7,900 bases of DNA from Candidatus Bandiella numerosa (GCF_021811875.1 NZ_JAJBJD010000038.1:1-7900); one strand, 5' to 3'. Positions 1-5,735 are shown, counted from the stretch's first letter. The notes: generated from the sequence alone by a model not told the origin. A program made the numbers and translations.

Positions 1-180
1 GTCCAACTTTAGACTTTTATGGAAGGAGGTTCTTATCAAGTTACCAGGCTTAATGCCTTGACGACGCCTCAGAATCACTCCTTCCAGCCGTTATAAAATA
101 GCTAATCTCATAACAACTTATTTACAAGTATTTATTCTTGCTTTTTCAAGATACATGACGGTGCCCACTCACGCTATAGT
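1..180. other. Unassigned GC-richer segment at left edge, possible structured RNA or repeat remnant
   Basis: This stretch lies beyond the 3' end of dsbD. Two parts, about 21-90 and 150-177, are visibly richer in G and C than the rest of the window. No long open frame covers it. A 25-codon plus-strand frame (ATG at 19, TAA at 94-96) exists, but it has no convincing ribosome binding site at a normal distance and may be chance. I compared it by eye with RNase P RNA, tmRNA, SRP RNA, 6S RNA and tRNA motifs and recognised none. The first bases (GTCCAAC) resemble the tips of some IS3/IS481-type elements, but no transposase is visible and the match is too short to rely on. It could be an RNA gene, a palindromic repeat or the edge of a mobile element that continues outside the window. 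Confidence 0.3.
21..85. repeat. Stem-loop with a perfect 8-bp outer inverted repeat
   Basis: GGAAGGAG (21-28) is the exact reverse complement of CTCCTTCC (78-85). Inside it, after a small internal loop, 30-33 pairs with 71-74. Further in, 36-40 can pair with 57-61 or, alternatively, AGGC (46-49) with GCCT (55-58). The nested pairing and raised G+C suggest a folded RNA or a palindromic element. It lacks the T-run on either side that a simple terminator would show. The strand of any transcript cannot be decided. Confidence 0.5.
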
Positions 181-231
181 TATTTTTTATTAATTCAAGC
201 TTTTTCTACTTTAAATAAAATATTTAGTATC

Positions 232-272
232 AAAAAAAAATTTTAAAATTCAGTAAAATATTATTTTATACT
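232..272 (-). terminator. Putative AT-rich terminator of dsbD
   Basis: On the minus strand, just past the dsbD stop, an A/T-rich hairpin can form: 270-272 with 252-254 and 263-267 with 255-259, with a two-base bulge and a three-base loop. The self-complementary AATTTTAAAATT (239-250) follows, and the minus strand then runs into nine T residues (232-240). Shape and position suit an intrinsic terminator, but the stem has almost no G:C pairs. Confidence 0.35.
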
Positions 273-285
273 AGAGCTATGTAAA

Positions 286-2028
286 TCACTTAACCTCTTC
301 TATAGCCTGAGCAATTTTATTAAAAGTTAATATTTCGCTTAGGATCAAGCCTTTTTTATTTTTTGGTCCATACATAATGTATAGTGGAATTCCATATCTT
401 TCATTCTTTTTTAAAAAATCATAAATCATATTGTTGCCCAATGTATAATCTGCCCTAAAAAGTTTTACATTATTTTTTTCAAAAATTTCATAAATAGTTC
501 TGTGGTCTAAAACTAGCATCCTATTTAATTTGCAAGTAGCGCACCAATCTGCAGTAACCTCAACAAATACCAAATTATTCTTTTCAATTTCCTTTTTAAT
601 CAATTGTGGTTCAAAACCCCTCCATTTATTATTAATAAGTATATCTTCTTTTTTGACAGTAGAATCATATTGCATAACTAAGTTTACTGAAAATAAGAGA
701 AGAACAAAAAGTAAAAAAGTAGCATAATATCTATTGCTGTAGTTGTTAAAATAACCATATGTGAGCATTAAAATTTTCTTGAATATCACAATAAACCCAA
801 TAAATATTAATACCGAACTTAATTCTACTTGATTACTTAAAGTAAATAGAAGCCAAACAACATTAATAATAAAAACTATTGCAAAGAATTTTTTTAATTT
901 AATAGTCCAGCTACCTGGTTTAGGTATCCATTTTAATAAATCTTGATTAACATAAATTAATACATATGGAATAGACATTCCAAGACCAATGAAAAAATAA
1001 TACAGTAAAATATACATGTTATTTTGAGTCATTGAATATGCAATAGCGGTGGATAAAAATGGAGCTGTACATGATGTTGATAAAGTAGCAATAAGGAACC
1101 CATTAAAATAACTATTCAATATTTTATCATTTATTTGCATGCTAAGCATATAAGAAGCAAATCGTGAAGGTAAAATGAATTCAAAATCGCCCCATAGATT
1201 ACTAGCCATTACTAACAATAATATAATTAATACCATTATAAAAACTGGGCTTTGGAAATGCATTCCCCAACCAATATTGATACCAATTGCCTTAAAAATA
1301 ATTGTCACAATAGCCAATAATATAAAAAAGCTGATTATACCTAATATTGAGTAAAAAATGTTATTTCTTAAAGCTCTATGAGAATAATTTTTTGTTTTGA
1401 CTAAACTTAAAATTTTCAGACTTAAAATAGAAAGCACACATGGCATAAAATTTAGAATAAATCCTCCAGCCAATGAAATTAATATATATAATAAAATCTC
1501 TGCTATATATGGCTTTTTATCCTGCTCATCTAACTTAGCTACAAAATACTCCCAAAGCCAAACGATCTTAGTATCGTAAACGCACTTTTTGTTGCACGCG
1601 GAGTATTTTAGTTCTAAATAAAGTTTTTTTAAATCGTACTTACTAATTGTATTTAATTTTATTTTTAACAAAACATTATTTGAGAAGATATTACTTACAT
1701 ATTTTTTCCCATTTAAAATTTTTACCTCCCTATTTGAAGGTGGATATACAATATCGTTATTTATTATTACGTTGTTCTTTAGAATCTTTATGTTAAGTGG
1801 AATGCCAAAATCAGATTTTTGATTACTGTAAAGCTTCCAATCTTTATCTACATTTATCATCACATCAAACTCTAATACATTATTTTTGTATTGAATGTTG
1901 TCGACATCTATGTCTAATATGTCAAATTCTAAGGCATTTAAATTTTGTATCAGTAGAAAAAAGAGTGTTACAAATATTACTTTTCGAAACATAACTATAT
2001 AAGGTGCAATAGGTACAGGGTTCTGCAA
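286..2028 (-). CDS. dsbD: Thiol:disulfide interchange protein DsbD (ScsB-like, three-domain)
   Basis: This inner-membrane protein moves reducing power from cytoplasmic thioredoxin to periplasmic substrates. All three DsbD modules are visible. The periplasmic N-terminal domain has C145 and C149. The membrane core (about 175-451) has roughly eight hydrophobic segments, with C197 in an MPCV motif and C320 in SCTAPF. The C-terminal thioredoxin-like domain has WCATCK (C496, C499) and a cis-proline motif YGIP (P548). Those six are the only cysteines in the protein, exactly the three redox pairs of the family. The stretch around VTADWCATCK and the RYGIP ending look most like alphaproteobacterial ScsB/DsbD proteins. 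The length of 580 residues is normal. The start is uncertain: the frame opens at a TTG (2028) behind AGGTGA, but a typical signal peptide begins at the ATG at 1992 (MFRKVIFVTLFFLL). It looks intact and singly transcribed, and no partner DsbC/G gene is in the window. Confidence 0.92.
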   Translation of the reverse strand: MQNPVPIAPYIVMFRKVIFVTLFFLLIQNLNALEFDILDIDVDNIQYKNNVLEFDVMINVDKDWKLYSNQKSDFGIPLNIKILKNNVIINNDIVYPPSNREVKILNGKKYVSNIFSNNVLLKIKLNTISKYDLKKLYLELKYSACNKKCVYDTKIVWLWEYFVAKLDEQDKKPYIAEILLYILISLAGGFILNFMPCVLSILSLKILSLVKTKNYSHRALRNNIFYSILGIISFFILLAIVTIIFKAIGINIGWGMHFQSPVFIMVLIILLLVMASNLWGDFEFILPSRFASYMLSMQINDKILNSYFNGFLIATLSTSCTAPFLSTAIAYSMTQNNMYILLYYFFIGLGMSIPYVLIYVNQDLLKWIPKPGSWTIKLKKFFAIVFIINVVWLLFTLSNQVELSSVLIFIGFIVIFKKILMLTYGYFNNYSNRYYATFLLFVLLLFSVNLVMQYDSTVKKEDILINNKWRGFEPQLIKKEIEKNNLVFVEVTADWCATCKLNRMLVLDHRTIYEIFEKNNVKLFRADYTLGNNMIYDFLKKNERYGIPLYIMYGPKNKKGLILSEILTFNKIAQAIEEVK

Positions 2029-2034
2029 TATATA

Positions 2035-2040
2035 TCACCT
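2035..2040 (-). promoter_or_regulatory. Ribosome binding site supporting the TTG start of dsbD
   Basis: The minus strand reads AGGTGA here, six bases before the TTG at 2028. The downstream ATG at 1992, which would start directly at the signal peptide, has no Shine-Dalgarno-like sequence before it. The site therefore favours the TTG, while the protein sequence favours the ATG. Confidence 0.4.
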
Positions 2041-2086
2041 TTTTTAAAAAAAATATAAAATTTTTGAAGACTTTTAAAAGATTGTT

Positions 2087-2095
2087 TGCTATACT
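2087..2095 (+). promoter_or_regulatory. Plus-strand extended -10 element
   Basis: TGC followed directly by TATACT (2090-2095) makes an extended -10 box. A TTGAAG at 2064-2069 is a poor -35 because the spacer is 20 bases. The next bases (GCGCGGG) form a GC-rich discriminator like those of stable-RNA promoters. No recognised RNA or protein gene follows on the plus strand, and carD downstream runs the opposite way. Confidence 0.3.
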
Positions 2096-2134
2096 GCGCG
2101 GGTAACTGAATTGTTACGACCTTGTTTGCTTGTA

Positions 2135-2149
2135 TGATAATGATTGTAA
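2135..2149. promoter_or_regulatory. Fur-box-like operator at the dsbD promoter
   Basis: TGATAAT-G-ATTGTAA fits the 7-1-7 inverted-repeat form of a ferric uptake regulator box, with 12 of the 14 half-site bases matching TGATAAT/ATTATCA. It covers the predicted dsbD transcription start, where a repressor could block transcription. In an A/T-rich genome such matches arise by chance, and whether this organism has a Fur-family regulator is not known from the window. Confidence 0.25.
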
Positions 2150-2153
2150 AAGG

Positions 2154-2182
2154 ATTATACACCCCTCTATGTTATTAGTCAT
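2154..2182 (-). promoter_or_regulatory. Predicted sigma-70-type promoter of dsbD
   Basis: Read on the minus strand, the -35 is ATGACT (2177-2182, four of six consensus bases). A 17-base spacer separates it from a perfect -10 TATAAT (2154-2159). Transcription would start near 2147, giving a leader of about 120 bases before the TTG start. Confidence 0.5.
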
Positions 2183-2344
2183 TTTTATTCCCAATATTTG
2201 TTATAATTCTTTTACATTATTCAACAGTAAAAACTTACATATTACAAGCTTTTTTTAGCAATCAGTAATAGGTCCCTGGTTAATAAACGCCATAGACATA
2301 TGATGTAGAAAGCTATATCCTTATTACTTGTTTGTCAAATCCTT

Positions 2345-2364
2345 AAAAAACAAATTCTTAATTT
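2345..2364 (-). terminator. Weak putative terminator of carD
   Basis: On the minus strand, AAATT (2360-2364 as plus AATTT) and its complement (2352-2356) form a five-base, all-A:T stem around a three-base loop, overlapping the carD stop codon. G and then six T residues (2345-2350) follow. Position and T-run fit a terminator, but the stem is very weak. Confidence 0.25.
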
Positions 2365-2852
2365 AGTTTAGAATTTATTTTATTGATAGCTTCATTCATT
2401 TGAACCTTACAAGTAGCAGCATATTCACCAGCAAGCCTCTCAAGCGCATCATTGTAAATAATTTTTTCACTGTAGGATCTTTCTGATTTTTCAATATTGC
2501 TATGCAACTCCTTAATTACCTCTGCAATTGCAATTACATCACCTGAGTTTATTTTACTTTCATACTGTTGAACTCTCTTACTCCACATACCCTTGTGAAG
2601 CTTAATCCTCTTTCCTGAAAGAACATCTAAAGCTTTATCCAAAAATTCACTTGAGCAAAGTGGTCTAAGACCATCTTTATCCACTCTTGATTTTGGTATC
2701 CTTAAAGTCATATCATTACTTTCGAAAGTAATAACATAAACTTTTATTTCAACACCACCGTAAGTATCATTTTCCTCAGCAGATATCTTACCAACTCCAT
2801 GAGTAGGGTATACTACAGAATCCCCTACTTGAAAACCACATTGTTTAGACAT
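2358..2852 (-). CDS. carD: CarD/CdnL-family transcription regulator
   Basis: CarD/CdnL proteins bind the RNA polymerase beta subunit and stabilise the open complex, notably at stable-RNA promoters. The N-terminal Tudor-like RNA-polymerase-interaction domain (about 6-65) starts with VGDSVVYPTHGVGKI, the family signature. A helical C-terminal DNA-contacting domain follows (about 70-160), with KGMWSKR (W90). That tryptophan is in the position of the conserved residue that wedges at the upstream edge of the transcription bubble in CarD structures. The segments KINSGD and ERSYSEK are typical of alphaproteobacterial members. The length of 164 residues is normal and there is no frameshift. The ATG start gives a natural N-terminus, though the ribosome binding site is poor (a GG-containing stretch about 14 bases upstream). 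It appears to be transcribed alone, with its own promoter between it and the oxidoreductase gene. Confidence 0.9.
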   Translation of the reverse strand: MSKQCGFQVGDSVVYPTHGVGKISAEENDTYGGVEIKVYVITFESNDMTLRIPKSRVDKDGLRPLCSSEFLDKALDVLSGKRIKLHKGMWSKRVQQYESKINSGDVIAIAEVIKELHSNIEKSERSYSEKIIYNDALERLAGEYAATCKVQMNEAINKINSKLN

Positions 2853-2887
2853 AATAATTAGCTAACCTATTAGTTTTAATACGCAGC

Positions 2888-2916
2888 AGGATAACATTTT
2901 TAATTCACTAAGTAAA
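2888..2916 (-). promoter_or_regulatory. Predicted promoter of carD
   Basis: On the minus strand, TTTACT (2911-2916) and TATCCT (2888-2893) are separated by 17 bases; each matches four of six consensus bases. Transcription would start about 30 bases before the carD ATG. The spacing is ideal but the boxes are only moderate. Confidence 0.35.
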
Positions 2917-2942
2917 ATTTTTAGTTATTTTTTTTGAATTTT

Positions 2943-2959
2943 CACTACTTTTAGTAGTG
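2943..2959. repeat. Perfect 7-bp stem, 3-base loop between the oxidoreductase gene and carD
   Basis: CACTACT (2943-2949) and AGTAGTG (2953-2959) are exact reverse complements around TTT. The hairpin lies 22 bases past the oxidoreductase stop codon. On that gene's strand it is followed by an A-rich tract instead of a T-run, so it is not a standard intrinsic terminator. It could be an RNA 3'-end stabiliser or an operator upstream of the carD promoter. Confidence 0.45.
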
Positions 2960-2980
2960 CATTTAATATGTAATCGTTCT

Positions 2981-3838
2981 TTAATCGGCTATCAATACTA
3001 TTTTGCCAATGTTATTGACAGATTTTAATAATTGATGCGCTTTCTCAAATTCACTAAGCTTATATACTCTACTAATTATTGGCCTTACCGCTCCTTTTGT
3101 AATATGTGGGAGTAAATTTTCACAAGCCTCCTTAAACAGTAATGCTTTTTCCTCAACAACTTTATTGCGTAAAGTAGAGCCAATGATGCTTAAATTTTTC
3201 ATTAAAATCCTGGCAACATTTATTTTTGATATTTTACCATCCATTACAGCAAATAGAATAAGTTTTCCATATTTACCTAATATACTTAAATTTTGTTCCA
3301 AATACTTTCCACCTAAAATGTCTATTATTAAATCCATTTTAAAATGGATTTTATCTATGTCATCTTTAAATTGTTCAAAAGTGAGTGTTACACAATTTTT
3401 AATATTTTCTAAATATTTTAATTTTTCAATATTATTAGAAGTTGTAAAAACTTGTTTTCCCTCAATTACTACAAATTGTATCATCATCGAGCAAATGCCA
3501 CTCGCACCACCATGAATTAAAATATTAGAACAATTTTGAACATCACCTAACTTATATAAATTCAACCATGCTGTAACCATTGCCTCTGGAATTGCCGCAG
3601 CGTCAATATATCCAATATCCTCTGGTATCTTGTGCACCAGCCTTTCATCTACTTCAACCTCTTTACTGTAACCGCCAGAACTTAATAAGGCAAATACCCT
3701 CTCACCAGTATCAATTCTAATACCTGAAACCTCAAGACCAGGAATTTTATTTCCATCTGGCGCATGATATTTACCTTCTAATTGAAGTACATCTGCTCTG
3801 TTAACACCAATTGCATGTACTTTGATTTTTACTAACAC
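2981..3838 (-). CDS. NADPH:quinone oxidoreductase-like protein (PIG3/Qor type), N-terminus shortened
   Basis: The protein belongs to the zinc-free medium-chain dehydrogenase/reductase superfamily, whose quinone reductases use NADPH. Signatures seen are KVHAIGVNRADVLQ (6-19, GroES-like catalytic domain), PGLEVSG, AAAIPEAMVTAW (80-91), the Rossmann loop HGGASGIC (109-116), IIDILGG and the C-terminal NIGKIVL. Relatives are usually about 320-330 residues; this one has 285. Homologues normally have about 25-35 residues before KVHAIGVNRAD, but here a stop codon lies seven codons before the GTG start, and none of the three upstream frames restores the missing strands. A loop between GLEVSG and GERV also looks shortened, and the last Rossmann glycine is replaced by C116. 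There is no ribosome binding site at the GTG. The gene may be a shortened working enzyme or an early pseudogene; the long intact frame argues against advanced decay. Confidence 0.7.
   Translation of the reverse strand: MLVKIKVHAIGVNRADVLQLEGKYHAPDGNKIPGLEVSGIRIDTGERVFALLSSGGYSKEVEVDERLVHKIPEDIGYIDAAAIPEAMVTAWLNLYKLGDVQNCSNILIHGGASGICSMMIQFVVIEGKQVFTTSNNIEKLKYLENIKNCVTLTFEQFKDDIDKIHFKMDLIIDILGGKYLEQNLSILGKYGKLILFAVMDGKISKINVARILMKNLSIIGSTLRNKVVEEKALLFKEACENLLPHITKGAVRPIISRVYKLSEFEKAHQLLKSVNNIGKIVLIAD
3330..3351. repeat. 22-bp perfect palindrome inside the oxidoreductase gene
   Basis: The left half AAATCCATTTT (3330-3340) is followed directly by its exact reverse complement (3341-3351). It encodes part of the segment KIHFKMDL just before the IIDILGG strand, within the reading frame. 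The length exceeds chance expectation for a window of this size, although A/T richness raises that expectation. Confidence 0.6.
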
Positions 3839-3929
3839 AATAAAATTTATAGTTAATTACTTAATCCAAAGTAATGAACTTAAAAATTCAAATCAAGCTA
3901 TATTTTCTAAATGAGTATTCAATAACTCA

Positions 3930-3959
3930 ATTATACAGCATTCTAAAATGAATTGACAA
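3930..3959 (-). promoter_or_regulatory. Predicted promoter of the oxidoreductase gene
   Basis: On the minus strand, TTGTCA (3954-3959, five of six) and a perfect TATAAT (3930-3935) are separated by 18 bases. The leader to the GTG start would be about 85 bases, close to the length needed for the missing N-terminal codons of the enzyme. Its -35 box overlaps that of the divergent rimK promoter. Confidence 0.5.
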
Positions 3960-3979
3960 AACAGATTAAAAATTATACC
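3953..3979 (+). promoter_or_regulatory. Predicted promoter of the rimK-like operon
   Basis: A perfect -35 TTGACA (3953-3958) is followed after 15 bases by TATACC (3974-3979), four of six matches. Transcription would start around 3986, about 20 bases before the ATG at 4008. The spacer is short, so strength is uncertain. The -35 shares five bases with the opposing promoter's -35. Confidence 0.45.
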
Positions 3980-4007
3980 TGAGTAATGTTCAATATTATT
4001 TAAATTT

Positions 4008-4910
4008 ATGCCTAAAGGACTAATTATCTACAATAAAAAAGAAAGTGATATTACTGACTACAGTGTTTTAAGGCTATTGGAAAGCGCTAGATCAAAAAAT
4101 ATTGATTTGTCGATTCTCACTCCAGAGCAATTTGAGTTAGTGGTAACGCAGAGTGATAGAAATAGCATCTTAGTTGATGATCAGCCCACTCTTTTACCGG
4201 ATTTTATTTTACCAAGAATTGGTTCTGCAACAAGTTTTTATGCTTTATCAGTAATTAGGCAATTAGAGCATTTGGGGGTCTATTCTTGTAATTCTGCAAA
4301 TGCAATAAAAAATGTGAAAGATAAGTTATTAATGCACCAAATTTTAGCCTATAGCAAATTGGCAACACCAAAAACAATGCTTGCAAAATTTCCAGTAGAC
4401 GTATCTGTCATAAAAAGAGAAATTGGCATCCCATTAATTATAAAAAATGTTACTGGAACTCAAGGCAGAGGAGTGTATTTATGTGAATCTGAAGAAAAAT
4501 TTTCAGATGTTATGGAGCTTATTTACACCAATAATGCAAATGCTAACATTATAATTCAAGAATTTATTGAGACTAGCTATGGAAGAGATTTAAGAGTATT
4601 TGTTACTGGTGGTAAAGTAGTTGGCTGTATGCAACGTATTGCAAAATCAGGTTTTAAGGCAAATTTTTCAAAAGGTGCAGAGGTGCAACCTTATAAATTA
4701 ACTTCTGAAGCTGAGTGGATAGCGACCGAGGCATCAAGATTATTAAATCTTGATGTTGCTGGAGTAGATTTGCTATTTGGAGAAGATGGAAAATTTTTAA
4801 TTTGTGAGGCAAATTCATCTCCACAATTTCATGGATTAGAAAATGTTGTTGGAAAGAAAATTGCTGATGATATTTTGGATTATATTTTAGTCAAAATTGG
4901 TATGAAATAG
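4008..4910 (+). CDS. rimK: RimK-family ATP-grasp ligase (alpha-L-glutamate ligase type)
   Basis: The protein is a cytoplasmic ATP-grasp enzyme that joins an amino acid, usually glutamate, to a carboxyl acceptor through an acyl-phosphate. E. coli RimK adds glutamates to the end of ribosomal protein S6 and is also 300 residues long. Matching features are PRIG (69-72), the ATP-binding lysine K146 in LIIK, the glycine-rich loop TGTQGRGV (149-156), QEFIE (184-188), GRDLRVFV (192-199), the basic stretch RIAKSGFKANFSKGA (210-224), and metal ligands AGVD (D253) and EANSSP (E267, N269). All ATP-grasp residues appear present. The acceptor is not shown by the sequence: S6, a small peptide such as a glutathione-like compound, or another acid are possible. 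A Dug3-like hydrolase gene begins 27 bases downstream and is probably co-transcribed, pointing to glutamyl-peptide metabolism. The ATG has no clear ribosome binding site and a short leader. Confidence 0.85.
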   Translation: MPKGLIIYNKKESDITDYSVLRLLESARSKNIDLSILTPEQFELVVTQSDRNSILVDDQPTLLPDFILPRIGSATSFYALSVIRQLEHLGVYSCNSANAIKNVKDKLLMHQILAYSKLATPKTMLAKFPVDVSVIKREIGIPLIIKNVTGTQGRGVYLCESEEKFSDVMELIYTNNANANIIIQEFIETSYGRDLRVFVTGGKVVGCMQRIAKSGFKANFSKGAEVQPYKLTSEAEWIATEASRLLNLDVAGVDLLFGEDGKFLICEANSSPQFHGLENVVGKKIADDILDYILVKIGMK

Positions 4911-4937
4911 TAAAAATTACATAGGAGTATAATAATT

Positions 4938-5735
4938 ATGTGTAGACTTATTGGATATAGGGGAAAAACAAGCATTTTACTAAGTGAATTGGTTGAAAAA
5001 CCAGAAAATTCGTTGATAAAACAAAGCCTTGCAACTAAATTGGGTAAAAAGGGCATAAATGCTGATGGTTTTGGGATATCATGGTATAATCAGGACATAG
5101 ATGACACGCCTGGTATTTTTAAATCAACCCAACCTGCTTGGAACGATAATAATCTAAAACGTATATGCAATAAAATTCTATCAAATTGTTTTTTAGGTCA
5201 CGCTAGAGCTTCTACAGTTGGAGATGTAACTGTAAATAATTGTCATCCCTTTTCATATAAAAAGTATTCTTTTATACATAATGGAACTATTCATAATTTT
5301 GGAAAAATTCGACGTCCCTTACTTAATGTGCTTAGGGAAGAATTTTTTAATCAAATTAAAGCCCAAACAGATTCTGAACATTTATTTTTCTTAATTATGC
5401 ATTTTTTATTTAATGAGGCAGAGCAAAGTTTAGAGCAGTCAGTTTTAAAGGCATTTAACTGGGTTATTGAAAATCAGCGCCAAGAAGATGAAGAACATTT
5501 TTCAAAACTCAATATTATTATTACCGATGGAAAGAGCCTTATAGCAACACGTTTTGCGTCAAAAGACAATGACACTATTCCACTTTACTATAATATTAGT
5601 AACTATAATGACTCAATTGTTATAGCATCTGAGGCACTCTCACATATTGAATCTACTGATTGGCAATTACTGCCGCAAAATTCTTATTTAATAGTAGACG
5701 AAATGCCTTTAAAAATTCAGATTAAATCTTTTTGA
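4938..5735 (+). CDS. Class II glutamine amidotransferase-fold hydrolase, Dug3/YafJ/EgtC-like
   Basis: A stand-alone N-terminal-nucleophile glutaminase domain of 265 residues. The catalytic cysteine is C2 (MCRLIGY), exposed after removal of Met1. Further family motifs are NADGFGISWY (41-50), GHARAST (87-93), NCHPF (101-105), the oxyanion segment IHNG (113-116) and TDSEH (144-148). No synthase domain follows, so it probably hydrolyses a gamma-glutamyl bond itself or with a partner. By eye it is closest to yeast Dug3, the subunit of the Dug2-Dug3 complex that cleaves glutathione: shared features include FK...PAWN..NL, HARAST/HVRAST, NCHPF.Y, RR/KR-LLN, and a late ASE-L...DW...P-NS stretch. EgtC (ergothioneine pathway) and E. 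coli YafJ are related alternatives. AGGAG at 4923-4927 gives a good ribosome binding site. It follows the rimK-like gene by 27 bases, probably one operon. Confidence 0.85.
   Translation: MCRLIGYRGKTSILLSELVEKPENSLIKQSLATKLGKKGINADGFGISWYNQDIDDTPGIFKSTQPAWNDNNLKRICNKILSNCFLGHARASTVGDVTVNNCHPFSYKKYSFIHNGTIHNFGKIRRPLLNVLREEFFNQIKAQTDSEHLFFLIMHFLFNEAEQSLEQSVLKAFNWVIENQRQEDEEHFSKLNIIITDGKSLIATRFASKDNDTIPLYYNISNYNDSIVIASEALSHIESTDWQLLPQNSYLIVDEMPLKIQIKSF

Larger units (their letters stand above)
2029..2357. other. Intergenic region between carD and dsbD
   Basis: No open frame longer than a few dozen codons stands out in these 329 bases. The region holds the dsbD promoter and a Fur-box-like site, a plus-strand extended -10 element, and a short inverted repeat GTAAC/GTTAC (2102-2106 and 2113-2117) in what would be the dsbD leader. 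A possible further minus-strand promoter (TTGACA as 2333-2338, TATAGC as 2312-2317, 15-base spacer) points toward dsbD and could drive a longer leader or a small RNA. Short frames of about 14 codons occur on both strands, but none has a ribosome binding site worth calling. Confidence 0.5.

Noticed and set aside
1..14. Insertion-sequence terminus
   Set aside because: GTCCAAC resembles some IS3/IS481 ends, but there is no transposase, no matching second end and no target duplication in view.
19..96. 25-codon plus-strand frame at the left edge
   Set aside because: It overlaps the stem-loop, its supposed ribosome binding site lies inside the frame instead of before it, and no homology is recognised; kept only as a note.
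150..177. Possible end of tmRNA, SRP RNA or RNase P RNA
   Set aside because: None of the conserved core motifs of these RNAs could be found on either strand.
530..727. Plus-strand open frame of 65 codons opposite dsbD
   Set aside because: It lies wholly inside dsbD on the other strand, has no family signature or ribosome binding site, and dsbD is clearly the real gene.
2134..2178. 14-codon plus-strand frame in the carD-dsbD gap
   Set aside because: No ribosome binding site, too short, and it overlaps the dsbD promoter.
3165..3515. Plus-strand open frame of 116 codons opposite the oxidoreductase
   Set aside because: Antisense shadow; the minus-strand frame carries clear quinone-oxidoreductase motifs.
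4008..4910. Glutathione synthetase (gshB) as the identity of the ATP-grasp gene
   Set aside because: PRIG near residue 70, the RIAKSGFKANFSKGA stretch and 300-residue length fit RimK better, although the acceptor remains unknown.
4938..5735. Glutamine-dependent synthase such as PurF or AsnB
   Set aside because: Only the amidotransferase domain is present; no phosphoribosyltransferase or synthetase domain follows.
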